Of a DNA stretch of 64,000 nucleotides, positions 45,734 through 53,838 are shown piece after piece; the stretch's first letter is position 1; the number at the start of each line of letters is the position of its first letter. A program made the translations under genes and the position numbers. Location of the stretch: assembly GCA_964507185.1 (NCBI GenBank), contig CAZDOY010000011.1:16135-80134 (forward strand). Direction: 5' to 3'. A model generated the notes under the pieces. That model was not told the DNA's origin. It did no database searches and saw only the letters and a list, made by a program, of their open reading frames with translations. Source of the DNA: CAVRTJ01 sp964507185. Lineage in GTDB: Bacteria; Acidobacteriota; UBA4820; DSQY01.

Positions 45734-46848
45734 CCCCATCGGGTGACTACTACGAGATCCTGGGCGTTTCGCGCGACGCCAGCCAGGAAGAAATCAAGAG
45801 CGCTTACCGCAAGGCGGCCCTCAAGAACCACCCGGACCGAAATCCCGGCAACAAGGAGGCGGAGGAGAAGTTCAAAGCGGCTTCCGAAGCCTACTCGGTC
45901 GTCGGAGATCCCCAAAGAAGGGCTCAGTACGACCGTTTCGGCACCGTGGGCGATATCGGGCAGGGCGGGATCCCCTGGGATTCTGGCCTCTTCGACGATT
46001 TTGCCGATCTCCTGGGAGGGCTGTTCGGGTTCGGAGACCTCTTCGGAGGCGGCCGGCGATCACGCAGACCCCAGCGCGGCGCGGACCTGCGCCATGATCT
46101 GCGGCTCACCTTCGAGGAGGCCTTCGCAGGCAAGGACGAAGAAATCAAGATACCGAAAGAGGAGCCGTGCGACGTGTGTGACGGCAGCGGTTCCAAGAGC
46201 GGCCAACGCATAACCTGCAGCGCCTGCAGGGGACGCGGAACGGTGGCCTTCAGGCAGGGCTTCTTCACGGTAAGCAGGACGTGCCCGCAATGCGGGGGCG
46301 AGGGCGAAATCGTGCGGGATCCGTGCCCGGAATGTCGCGGCAGTGGAAGAAAGCGTAGCCAGAAGACCATCAAGGTCCGGATTCCCGCGGGCGTCGATAC
46401 AGGCATGCGTCTCCGCATCGCGGGCGAGGGTGACGCCGGCGAGAAGATGGGACCGCCCGGCGACCTTTATCTCTTCCTGGAGGTGGAGGACCACCCGTTC
46501 TTCAACCGGTCCGGAGAGGACATATTCTGCACGGTGCCGCTCAGCTTCCCGCAGGCCGCCCTGGGCACGGAAATGGTCATTACAACCCTGGACGGGGACG
46601 AGAAGCTGAGCATTCCGGCGGGCACCCGGCACGGCCACCGCTTCAAGATTTCCGGAAAAGGCATGCCCAGGATGGGCCACCAGGGCAGGGGCGATCTGTA
46701 CGTCGGGATCGACGTTCAGACTCCAAAGCGCCTGAGCAAGGAGGAGAAGAATCTCTACGCCGAGTTGATGCAGCTGGAGAAAGAGAGGGAAGAGCGGGGA
46801 GGCGGCTTCTTCCGAAAAGTCTTTGCACGCCTAGCCGAGGGGAGGTAA
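45730..46848 (+). CDS. dnaJ: Chaperone protein DnaJ
   Basis: The 372-residue type I J-protein stimulates DnaK ATPase activity. The J domain (about 5-70) contains the HPD tripeptide in KNHPDRNPGNKEAEEKF. A Gly/Phe-rich segment follows (GGLFGFGDLFGGGRRS). Four zinc-finger repeats follow (CDVCDGSGS, CSACRGRGT, CPQCGGEGE, CPECRGSGR), then the two C-terminal beta domains. The start ATG overlaps the dnaK stop (ATGA). The CpoB-like gene starts only 3 bases after the stop, so the operon continues. Confidence 0.97.
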   Translation: MTPSGDYYEILGVSRDASQEEIKSAYRKAALKNHPDRNPGNKEAEEKFKAASEAYSVVGDPQRRAQYDRFGTVGDIGQGGIPWDSGLFDDFADLLGGLFGFGDLFGGGRRSRRPQRGADLRHDLRLTFEEAFAGKDEEIKIPKEEPCDVCDGSGSKSGQRITCSACRGRGTVAFRQGFFTVSRTCPQCGGEGEIVRDPCPECRGSGRKRSQKTIKVRIPAGVDTGMRLRIAGEGDAGEKMGPPGDLYLFLEVEDHPFFNRSGEDIFCTVPLSFPQAALGTEMVITTLDGDEKLSIPAGTRHGHRFKISGKGMPRMGHQGRGDLYVGIDVQTPKRLSKEEKNLYAELMQLEKEREERGGGFFRKVFARLAEGR

Positions 46849-46851
46849 GCC

Positions 46852-47502
46852 ATGAGGGAGTTGGCCGTGGCATGCGGCATGGTTGGACTGGTAAGCCTGA
46901 TGGGATGCTCCACGCTCATGAACCCCGGAGACGACCTCTCGAAGCGGGTGGATTACCTTCGACAGGACGTGGAAGACCTTACGAAACAGCAGAAGGCGCT
47001 CACCGAACAAATTTCGCAGCTCCGCGAGCAACTGCGCGAGGGCCCGCCCTCGACGGCCGAGACTCCCGCTCCCAAGGCCGAAGCCAAAGTCCGGGAGCCC
47101 TCGGGCGAACAGGAAGCGACGAACATGGCATCGGACCCTGCGAGCCGTTACAAGAGAGCATTCGACCTGATGGAGGCGGGGAAGTATGGGCAGGCCGAGT
47201 CGGCCTTCGCCGACTTCGTATCGCAGTTCCCCCAGTCTGAACTGGCAGACAACGCCCAGTACTGGATCGGCGAGTGCCTTTACGCGGAGAACCACTACGA
47301 GGACGCCCTGACCTCCTTCAAGGCCGTTTCCAACCACTTCCCCTTCGGCAACAAGGTCCCGGACGCTCTGTACAAACAGGCCATGTGCGAGCAGAAACTC
47401 GGTAAGAATGCCGAGGCGAAGAAGACCCTCGAAAAGTTGCGCGACTATTATCCATACTCCGAGGCGGCCTCCAAGGCAAAGAAACTCCTGGCCCAACCCT
47501 GA
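46852..47502 (+). CDS. CpoB/YbgF-like TPR lipoprotein
   Basis: This 216-residue protein has a lipoprotein signal ending LMGC (lipid site near residue 19). A coiled coil follows (RVDYLRQDVEDLTKQQKALT and EQISQLREQLRE, about 30-62), then a Pro/Ala/Lys linker. Three TPR motifs in the last 120 residues include RAFDLMEAGKYGQAESAFAD and KLGKNAEAKKTLEKLRDYYP. This is the coiled-coil plus TPR plan of CpoB, which coordinates peptidoglycan synthesis with Tol-Pal constriction. Here it sits 3 bases after dnaJ rather than beside tol-pal genes, and 12 bases before a sugar-kinase-like gene. Confidence 0.85.
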   Translation: MRELAVACGMVGLVSLMGCSTLMNPGDDLSKRVDYLRQDVEDLTKQQKALTEQISQLREQLREGPPSTAETPAPKAEAKVREPSGEQEATNMASDPASRYKRAFDLMEAGKYGQAESAFADFVSQFPQSELADNAQYWIGECLYAENHYEDALTSFKAVSNHFPFGNKVPDALYKQAMCEQKLGKNAEAKKTLEKLRDYYPYSEAASKAKKLLAQP

Positions 47503-47514
47503 GCGGAGCGGTAC

Positions 47515-48402
47515 GTGGCCATTCCACCGGGAGAATGGGTGCCCGTAGCGACGGACGCATCGGCGCGACGCTACTTCCAGGGCACCTACAAAGGAAAGAA
47601 GTCTCTTCTTGCGGATTTCCGCGCCGACCTGGACGGACGGGCGAGGTTCGTGCATGTCGCTTCGCTTTTCTGTCGCCACGGCCTCTACGTTCCGGAGATA
47701 ATCAAGTGCCCTGACGGTGAGTCCTACCTGATCCAGGAATGGATCGAGGGCTGGCCGCTGGCAAAAGTGAAGTGGTCGCGCAGGCTCGAGGACCCCCTCC
47801 TGGACACCGCATTCAAGATCGGTGAAATAGAGTCGTGGGGGGAGGGTCCGGAGATTCTGGAGCTGGACGAGGCCAGGATGGCTTTCGAACTGTCCTTCTT
47901 CAGGCTGCATTTCATGGAGGACTTTCTCAACACGCCCGTGCCCGCCGGTCTGCCGCAGGCCTTATCGGCCCTGGTCGAGCAGATCGGCACCTTTCCGCTC
48001 AAGCTCGCGCACCGGGACTTCCACTCCGAGAATGTCATCGCCACCGGCGACAAGCGGCTCGTTCTCGTGGATTTCCAGGATGCTCTCATGGCTCCGCGCT
48101 GCTACGATGCGGCCTCCCTGGCCGTCGATGCCTACAGGTTGCAGGACAGGCGCATAGCGGAGAGGTTCATGAACGGATGGCTGGAGAGAAGCGAGGCCAC
48201 CGCCGAGGAATTCAGGATGACGGCTCTCCAGCGCGCCCTGAAGGCCCTCGGGACTTTCGGTTACCAGGTGACGAGACAGAAGAAGGTGCGCTTCCTCAAA
48301 TTCATCCGGCCCACCGCCACGCAGGCGCTGTCGCTCCTGGACGCCGCGCCCGTTTCCCTCGACTGCCTCAGGCCCGTGCTCACGCAGGCGACGCAGATAT
48401 GA
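47515..48402 (+). CDS. AmgK-like phosphotransferase (cell-wall sugar kinase family)
   Basis: The 295-residue aminoglycoside phosphotransferase-fold kinase has the catalytic loop LAHRDFHSENVIATGDKR near 163-180 and the metal motif LVLVDFQDALMAPRCYD near 181-197. The opening TDASARRYFQGTYKGKKSLL matches N-acetylmuramate/N-acetylglucosamine kinases (AmgK) of the peptidoglycan recycling route. Translation begins at GTG. Substrate assignment is by resemblance. It is the last gene of a run beginning at hrcA, which puts a wall-recycling enzyme behind the heat-shock genes. Confidence 0.8.
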   Translation: MAIPPGEWVPVATDASARRYFQGTYKGKKSLLADFRADLDGRARFVHVASLFCRHGLYVPEIIKCPDGESYLIQEWIEGWPLAKVKWSRRLEDPLLDTAFKIGEIESWGEGPEILELDEARMAFELSFFRLHFMEDFLNTPVPAGLPQALSALVEQIGTFPLKLAHRDFHSENVIATGDKRLVLVDFQDALMAPRCYDAASLAVDAYRLQDRRIAERFMNGWLERSEATAEEFRMTALQRALKALGTFGYQVTRQKKVRFLKFIRPTATQALSLLDAAPVSLDCLRPVLTQATQI

Positions 48403-48503
48403 TTTCGAAGGAATCGGGGGACAGCCGAAAACGCCTGTAGGAATACTGCATGCCGTGTTCCGCGCCCAGGTTCCACCGGGGAAGGATGCGGAGATGCCGG
48501 GCA

Positions 48504-48532
48504 TTAAACATTAAAAATGAAAGACTTATAAT
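48504..48532 (+). promoter_or_regulatory. Promoter of the methylmalonyl-CoA mutase gene
   Basis: A perfect -10 TATAAT (48527-48532) lies 17 bases after a weak -35 TTAAAC (48504-48509), and 30 bases before the start codon, in an AT-rich patch unlike the surroundings. Confidence 0.55.
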
Positions 48533-48562
48533 CTGATAGTACCCGATGTGGAGGACGGCGCC

Positions 48563-50227
48563 ATGACCGACAAGATGAGAGACACGAATCATGCGGAAAG
48601 CCAGGCCCGCTACCGCGATCGCCTGCGGAAGCAACTGGCCGGGAACGGAAAAGAGGCCGTCGAGACGGAATCCTGCATTCCCATGGAGCCGCTCTTCACA
48701 CCTTCGGACCTCGGGCCGTGGGACTACATGGAGAAGCTCGGATTCCCCGGGGATTACCCATTCACGAGAGGTGTCCAGCCCAGCATGTACCGCGGACGTT
48801 TCTGGACCATGCGCCAGTACGCCGGTTTCGGAACGGCCGAGGAATCCAACAAGCGCTACCGTTACCTTCTCGACAAGGGCCAGACGGGGCTCTCCGTGGC
48901 CTTCGACCTCCCGACGCAGATGGGCCTGGACTCGGACGATCCGCTCGCCGAAGGAGAGGTGGGCAAGGTAGGGGTCGCCATCGACACGCTTGAGGACATG
49001 GAGACCCTACTGTCCGGCATCCCTCTCGACAGGGTGTCCACGTCGATGACCATCAACGCCACGGCTTTCGTCCTCCTTGCGCTGTACATGGCCGTGGCCG
49101 AAGGCCAGGGCGTGGGGCCCGAAAAGCTGACGGGTACTATCCAGAACGACATTCTCAAGGAATACGTCGCGAGGGGAACCTACATTTTCCCCCCGCGGCC
49201 CTCGCTGCGCGTCATCACGGACATCTTTGCGTACGCCACCGAGAAACTGCCCCGCTTCAACACCATCTCCATCTCGGGCTACCATATCCGGGAGGCCGGT
49301 AGCACAGCGGCCCAGGAAATCGCCTTCACCCTCCTGGACGGAATGACCTACGTGCAGTCAGCCGTGGATCTCGGACTGGACGTGAACGCCTTCGGCGAAC
49401 GGCTGTCCTTCTTTTTCAACGCCCACAACAACTTCCTGGAGGAAGTGGCCAAGTACCGCGCCGCGCGCCGGCTCTGGGCCAGGCTCATGAAGGAGAGATT
49501 CGGCGTCACCAATCCACGCGCCACGATGCTTCGCTTCCATACGCAGACGGCAGGCTCGACCCTCACGGCGCAACAGCCCGACGTAAACGTGGTGCGTGTG
49601 GCGCTGCAGGCGCTGGCGGCAGTCATGGGGGGTACGCAGTCGCTCCATACCAATTCGCGCGACGAGGCCCTGGGACTGCCCACGACCGAGGCGGCGACCC
49701 TGGCCCTCAGGACTCAGCAGGTCATAGCCCACGAAAGCGGCGTGACGGACACCGCCGACCCGCTTGGCGGTTCTTATGCCGTGGAGTACCTCACGGATCA
49801 CCTCGAAAATGTGGCGGGGGACATCATGGAAGCTGTGGACAAGCGCGGGGGCATGATAGCCGCCATCGAGTCGGGTTACGTGCAGGGGGAGATCCAGGAC
49901 GCGGCCTACAGGTACCAACAGGGGGTGGAGCGGGGCGAGAAGGTGGTCGTCGGCGTCAACCGCTTTGTAGAAGAGGAGTCGGTGGCCACGCCGATCCTCA
50001 AGGTCGATCCCGAGCTGGAACGGGAGCAGGCGGAGCGCGTGCGTTCCGTTCGGGCAAGGCGGGACGCAGGCGCCGTGACGCGCGCCCTGGGGAGACTCGA
50101 CGCGGCGGCAAAGGACGGCGGCAACCTTATGGGTCCGACAATGGAGGCCGTAAAGGCCTACGCCTCCGTCGGCGAGATCATCAAAACACTTAAGAACACC
50201 TTCGGGACCTACCAGGCGACGAGCTGA
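48563..50227 (+). CDS. Methylmalonyl-CoA mutase, catalytic (large) subunit without the B12 domain
   Basis: The 554-residue TIM-barrel subunit acts in adenosylcobalamin-dependent isomerisation of methylmalonyl-CoA and succinyl-CoA. Family marks include YRGRFWTMRQYAGFGTAEES near 76, GLSVAFDLPTQMGLDSDDP near 109, SMTINATAFVLLALY and SISGYHIREAGSTAAQEIAF. No DxHxxG cobalamin-binding domain follows, so this is the split form and needs a separate B12-binding subunit, which is not in the window. GGAGG lies 8 bases before ATG 48563. It points to propionate, odd-chain or branched-chain oxidation, or a related acyl-CoA mutase. Closely related 2-hydroxyisobutyryl- or isobutyryl-CoA mutases cannot be excluded. 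Confidence 0.9.
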   Translation: MTDKMRDTNHAESQARYRDRLRKQLAGNGKEAVETESCIPMEPLFTPSDLGPWDYMEKLGFPGDYPFTRGVQPSMYRGRFWTMRQYAGFGTAEESNKRYRYLLDKGQTGLSVAFDLPTQMGLDSDDPLAEGEVGKVGVAIDTLEDMETLLSGIPLDRVSTSMTINATAFVLLALYMAVAEGQGVGPEKLTGTIQNDILKEYVARGTYIFPPRPSLRVITDIFAYATEKLPRFNTISISGYHIREAGSTAAQEIAFTLLDGMTYVQSAVDLGLDVNAFGERLSFFFNAHNNFLEEVAKYRAARRLWARLMKERFGVTNPRATMLRFHTQTAGSTLTAQQPDVNVVRVALQALAAVMGGTQSLHTNSRDEALGLPTTEAATLALRTQQVIAHESGVTDTADPLGGSYAVEYLTDHLENVAGDIMEAVDKRGGMIAAIESGYVQGEIQDAAYRYQQGVERGEKVVVGVNRFVEEESVATPILKVDPELEREQAERVRSVRARRDAGAVTRALGRLDAAAKDGGNLMGPTMEAVKAYASVGEIIKTLKNTFGTYQATS

Positions 50228-50400
50228 GTGCCGCGTGCCGGAGCACTTGTCGAGTGATCGAGTCATCAGGCGATCCAGTCGGGGGCCGTCCTTCGAAAAA
50301 ATCGAGCCGCATACCCTGGCGCCGTTGACTGAAGCGCGTCTCCCCCCTAGCGGCGCGGTGACCGAGTGATCCAGAGCCTGCCTGCGCGGTAAGCGGGTGA
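50228..50400. repeat. Composite intergenic element, copy L4 (inverted)
   Basis: GATC-rich octamers in inverted orientation lie at 50250-50280 (CGAGTGATCGAGTCATC) and again at 50352-50400 (GCGCGGTGACCGAGTGATCC, then GGGTGAGTAAGAAATGAG). Read on the minus strand the second part matches the end of the copy at 60166-60227. Copies in this spacer are degraded. Confidence 0.6.
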
Positions 50401-50637
50401 GTAAGAAATGAGGCGAGCAGGGCGCACGGAGGTCTTCGAATGCCCGTCCCCTGCCGTCCTGCATCTTCAATTCAGCCTTCAGCCCGTCGCTGTTGGGCTC
50501 AGGAAAAGCTTTCTTATTATGGCCCTTGTGGAATACGAAAGGGGGGTTGCATCGTATAATAAAAAGATGCCTGAAGGTCGCCGTCGCCTGGCGAGAGTCG
50601 CCGGGCGACGGGGCGATCCCGGACGACTGGAGGTTCT
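50401..50637. other. Leader region of sixA with a nested stable hairpin
   Basis: A perfect TATAAT lies at 50555-50560 without a clear -35 at normal spacing. A nested stem (CCGTCGCC with GGCGACGG, 50581-50611, enclosing GGCGA-GAG-TCGCC) would form in the 5' end of the transcript, followed by GGAGG 4 bases before the sixA ATG. No gene is evident upstream of it. Confidence 0.4.
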
Positions 50638-51090
50638 ATGGATTTGATTCTCTGGCGCCACGCCGACGCGGCGTACGGCGTGCCCGACGAGGAACGCCAG
50701 CTTTCGCAGGAAGGCCGGGAACAGGCGGCGATGATGGCCGACTGGCTCAAGGCACGCGTGAGCGGTGACGCAAAGCTGTTCTCCAGCCCGTTTACGAGGG
50801 CACGGCAGACGGCCATGGCCTTCGGGCAGGACGTGGAGATTCTGAGGGAAGCCGCGCCGGGGGCGTCGCCTTACGATCTTCTGTCGGCCGTGGGCTGGCC
50901 GGGCGGAAAGGGCGTTGCGATTGTCGTGGGTCACCAGCCAGATCTCGGGGAAACCGCCGCGACGATACTTACGGGAGGGCCGCTGCCGATCAGTTTCTCC
51001 AAGGGCACGGCCTGGTGGTTCCGGTCCGGCTTCGAAGGCGGGAGAAGACAAGTCCGCCTCGTTTCCGTCATGGCTCCCGATCTGCTCTAG
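50638..51090 (+). CDS. sixA: Phosphohistidine phosphatase SixA-like (histidine phosphatase)
   Basis: The 150-residue branch-1 histidine phosphatase has the catalytic histidine in LILWRHADAAYG near residues 3-14, the arginine segment SSPFTRARQTA near 54 and the second histidine in VVGHQPDLGE near 101. The short SixA length and the RHA (not RHG) core match the family. SixA removes phosphate from histidine residues of phosphotransfer proteins, such as NPr of the nitrogen PTS in E. coli. No PTS genes are near. It is followed 27 bases later by an alpha/beta hydrolase gene. Confidence 0.88.
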   Translation: MDLILWRHADAAYGVPDEERQLSQEGREQAAMMADWLKARVSGDAKLFSSPFTRARQTAMAFGQDVEILREAAPGASPYDLLSAVGWPGGKGVAIVVGHQPDLGETAATILTGGPLPISFSKGTAWWFRSGFEGGRRQVRLVSVMAPDLL

Positions 51091-51117
51091 CGGGCTGTGC
51101 CGGGAAGGAATGACACG

Positions 51118-51876
51118 ATGGCTTCAAAGCGCGTCGAATTTATGGGGGGAAACGGGCATGTGCTGGCGGGTATTCTCGATCTGCCATCCGAAGGGCGGCC
51201 CAGCGCGTGGGGGATCTTTGCGCATTGTTTCACGTGTGGCAAGGACCTCAAGCCCATCGTGAATATCGACCGGGCACTCAACGAACAAGGCATGGCGGTG
51301 CTCCGCTTCGATTTTACCGGTCTGGGCGAGAGCGGTGGACGCTTCGTCGAGACGAACTTCTCCTCGAACGTCGGTGACCTTGTAGCGGCGTCGGAGTTTC
51401 TGGGGACGCGCTACGAAGCGCCGAAATTCCTGATAGGCCACTCGTTGGGCGGCGCCGCAGCCATCAAGGCGGCAGGGCGCATACCCGGATGCCGCGCCGT
51501 GGTAACGATCGCCGCAACATCCGATCCGGCCGGGTTGAGGGGACTGTTCAAGGGCAAGGAAGAGGAGATGGCGGAATCCGGAGAGGCGTCGGTCATGGTC
51601 GCCGGGCGTCCGTTCACTTTCAAGAAGCAATTTCTTGACGATATAACCGGCGCGGATCTGGGAGAGGATATTCAAAACCTGGGGCGCCCCATCCTCATCC
51701 TTCATTCGCCCCTGGACGACACGGTCGACATAGAGAACGCCGCCCGGATCTTCCAGTCCGCCAGGCATCCGAAGAGCTTCATTTCGCTCGATGGGGCGGA
51801 CCACCTGCTCCTCAAAGAGAGCGATTCCCGTTTCGCAGGCGCCATGATAGGTACGTGGGTGTCGAGGTACATTTGA
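51118..51876 (+). CDS. Alpha/beta hydrolase
   Basis: This 252-residue serine hydrolase is of the type often fused or paired with OsmC. The oxyanion stretch is FAHCFTCGKDLKP near 36, FTGLGESGG follows near 71, and the nucleophile elbow is IGHSLGGAAAI near 102. The acidic residue lies in LHSPLDDTVDIENA near 201 and the histidine in LDGADHLLL near 228. Substrate is unknown; esterase-like acting on small acyl compounds is the general expectation. The ATG at 51118 has AAGGA upstream. The GTG at 51097 is an alternative. Confidence 0.88.
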   Translation: MASKRVEFMGGNGHVLAGILDLPSEGRPSAWGIFAHCFTCGKDLKPIVNIDRALNEQGMAVLRFDFTGLGESGGRFVETNFSSNVGDLVAASEFLGTRYEAPKFLIGHSLGGAAAIKAAGRIPGCRAVVTIAATSDPAGLRGLFKGKEEEMAESGEASVMVAGRPFTFKKQFLDDITGADLGEDIQNLGRPILILHSPLDDTVDIENAARIFQSARHPKSFISLDGADHLLLKESDSRFAGAMIGTWVSRYI

Positions 51877-51906
51877 CAGACTGCGGGCGGCCGGTCAGGG
51901 GCCGTT

Positions 51907-52137
51907 CTACTCCTTCGTTTCAGGCGTGATGGTGTAAAGATAACCGAATAGCCAGGCCTTCGTCTTTTTCGGCTCCAGACACTCCATAACCCGCATGACC
52001 TCGGCCCAGCGCTCGGCGTGCCCAGGCTCGTGAAACTGACGGTACTGCCAGTCGAGGGGATTTCCATGGCGGCGGCGGGCCGCTTCAAGGTCGTCGGTCA
52101 ACCCTGCGTACACTTTCCCCATGTTGACGTAACCCAT
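51907..52137 (-). CDS. Small hypothetical protein (76 aa)
   Basis: A 76-residue frame is preceded by a good AAGGAGG (10 bases before ATG). The segment KVYAGLTDDLEAARRRHG faintly resembles the second half of a GIY-YIG nuclease motif, but catalytic residues cannot be assigned. The C-terminal half (WAEVMRVMECLEPKKTKAWL) is helical. It converges on the alpha/beta hydrolase. It is real by ribosome site and composition; the function is unknown. Confidence 0.55.
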   Translation of the reverse strand: MGYVNMGKVYAGLTDDLEAARRRHGNPLDWQYRQFHEPGHAERWAEVMRVMECLEPKKTKAWLFGYLYTITPETKE

Positions 52138-52621
52138 GCTTCGATACCCTCCTTGCGGTTCCTATGCGGGCGGAAAGGGTCTCCCTTCCCCGCGTGGTTC
52201 CGAATATCGCTGATAGCGAGCTTCCCGGGGCGAACACGAGCGCCCCTGAACCCTTTGCAGGGAGGTGGGGAGCCCGGTGGTCGGCCGGACTCCCCAAGCT
52301 AAGAAGAAAGGGAAGCGGTAACGGGTAAATGAAGGCGAGAAATGAGGACGAACAGCCCCTGGTCCATGACCACCAAGAGGTTGCCGGTCCAGGAATATGT
52401 TCACGTCTCCGAACATGTTGACCCTCCATCGCGAAGCCGGTACCGGGACAGCCAGGCGCAGGGCATAAGCTGTACGACGATCCGGACGCGACGGCGTTGA
52501 GTCTCGTCGCCGTCCGGATGTCGCTCGCTTGACGTACTTACGGAAAAATCCCCTCATCCGCTCTTTCGGCCTCTGCGGATACCGTCCACTTTTTAAGATA
52601 GGTCGGTGACGGGCCGTGTGC
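52138..52621. other. Intergenic region with no convincing gene
   Basis: Open frames here are arginine- and proline-rich shadows. The only small element seen is a dyad ATGTTC-N8-GAACAT at 52397-52416. Nothing else stands out. Confidence 0.4.
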
Positions 52622-52665
52622 CTCCAACTCTGGTTGTAGATGCGATCTCCAACTCTGGTTGTAGA
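52622..52665. promoter_or_regulatory. Two 19-bp direct repeats, candidate operators
   Basis: CTCCAACTCTGGTTGTAGA occurs exactly twice (52622-52640 and 52647-52665), with a 25-base period. Each copy contains the dyad CAAC-TCTG-GTTG. They lie upstream of a TATAAG at 52704-52709 and of the TauE-type gene, so they look like a tandem regulator binding site. Confidence 0.5.
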
Positions 52666-52751
52666 CAAAATCGTGTCCCCGATCGGACAAAGACGAATAG
52701 AGCTATAAGATGATTATCTAAAATCAATATGAGTGAGGCATCGGAGACCTT

Positions 52752-52790
52752 GGGCGAGTGGACTCGCCCTTTTGCGCACTCCTTGGGCGG
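52752..52790 (+). promoter_or_regulatory. Terminator-like hairpin in the tauE leader, possible attenuator
   Basis: GGGCGAG-TGGA-CTCGCCC (52752-52769) is followed at once by TTTT, like an intrinsic terminator, before the likely start codon of the exporter gene. The 3' arm CGCCC (52765-52769) could instead pair with GGGCG at 52785-52789, so two exclusive folds exist. Confidence 0.4.
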
Positions 52791-52896
52791 CGGCATGCCG
52801 GCGGCACCATCGCTCGGCCCCACTTTTGTGCGCCGGAGGGTAGGATTGACCGGCCGAGGCGGGGAGGCTATGCTGGCTCGCTTCGGGGAAGGCGAG

Positions 52897-53655
52897 ATGC
52901 ACCTTGCTGTGTGGCTGTTTCCGGTTCTTTTCGCGACGGGACTCGTAGCGGGTCTCGTCGATTCCATCGCCGGGGGAGGGGGGCTGATAACCATCCCCGT
53001 CCTGCTGGGAGTCGGCGTACCCCCCCATCTCGCCCTGGGAACGAACAAACTCCAGGCCAGCTTCGGGTCCGGCAGCGCCTCGTTCAACTTCGTGCGGAGC
53101 GGCACGGCCCGGCTCAGGGGTTGCCTCAGGGGCATCGCATTCACGTTCGTTGGGGCCGCGCTGGGCGCCATCACGGTTCAGCGCCTGAATCCGGGCTTCC
53201 TGAAGCTCCTCATTCCCATCATGCTGGGGGTCATCGCGGTCTACACGTTCTTTACGCCCGACCTCGGCGCCCTCGACGTCCACCCGAGGCTGAAGAGCAC
53301 GCCCTTCTATGTGATGGCGGGACTGACGCTGGGCTTTTACGACGGCTTCTTCGGGCCCGGAACGGGCTCCTTCTGGGTCGTGGTGTTCATGCTGCTGGTC
53401 GGCTTCAACATGAAGAAGGCCACGGCCTATACGAAGGTGATGAACTTCACCAGCAACGTGGCCTCGCTGTTGTTTTTCATGCTGGGTGGCCACGTTCTGT
53501 ACGTGCCCGCGCTGGTCATGGCCGGGGGGCAGGTGTTGGGGGCTCGCATTGGATCGGGCCTCGTGATCACCAGGGGGGTCCGATTCGTGCGACCCGTCTT
53601 CCTGGTCATGGTCGTACTCGTTACCGCCAAGCTCATCTTCGACGCGTATCTGTAA
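52897..53655 (+). CDS. TauE/SafE family membrane exporter
   Basis: The product is a 252-residue inner-membrane transporter with about eight hydrophobic segments and the family repeat motif VDSIAGGGGLITIPVLLGVG near residue 20. The second half contains GFYDGFFGPGTGSFWVV near 150. Members export sulfite, sulfoacetate or related anions, and many are uncharacterised. The frame is open from 52729. ATG 52897 was chosen because it places the first helix at the N-terminus as in the family and has GGGGAAGG upstream. ATG 52870 is close and also possible. The gene stands alone behind a leader with direct repeats and a hairpin. Confidence 0.85.
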   Translation: MHLAVWLFPVLFATGLVAGLVDSIAGGGGLITIPVLLGVGVPPHLALGTNKLQASFGSGSASFNFVRSGTARLRGCLRGIAFTFVGAALGAITVQRLNPGFLKLLIPIMLGVIAVYTFFTPDLGALDVHPRLKSTPFYVMAGLTLGFYDGFFGPGTGSFWVVVFMLLVGFNMKKATAYTKVMNFTSNVASLLFFMLGGHVLYVPALVMAGGQVLGARIGSGLVITRGVRFVRPVFLVMVVLVTAKLIFDAYL

Positions 53656-53762
53656 ATTCTCTTCGCAGGAGGAGTGGACCACTGAGCCTACGGAGGCCAC
53701 AGGGGCGGCGATTTCCCATCAAGAGTTCAGAGGAAAACGGAAGGGGAATCACGGATCGACCC

Positions 53763-53838
53763 GCGCCTTCGAAGATCTTCTCCAGACTTCTTCACCTGGT
53801 CGCTGGATCACTCGACCACCTCGCCGCCAGGCGCCCGT
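53763..53838. repeat. Composite intergenic element, copy L5 (short)
   Basis: GCGCCTTCGAAGAT (53763-53776), GGATCACTCGACCACC (about 53804-53820) and a GC-rich GCC/GGC pairing (53823-53834) appear in the same order as the other copies. The copy ends directly at the stop codon of the transglutaminase-like gene. The preceding 53656-53762 has nothing recognisable. Confidence 0.55.

Noticed and set aside
52162..52668. 168-codon minus-strand frame before the tauE leader
   Set aside because: It is arginine- and proline-rich, has no conserved look, and runs across the direct repeats.
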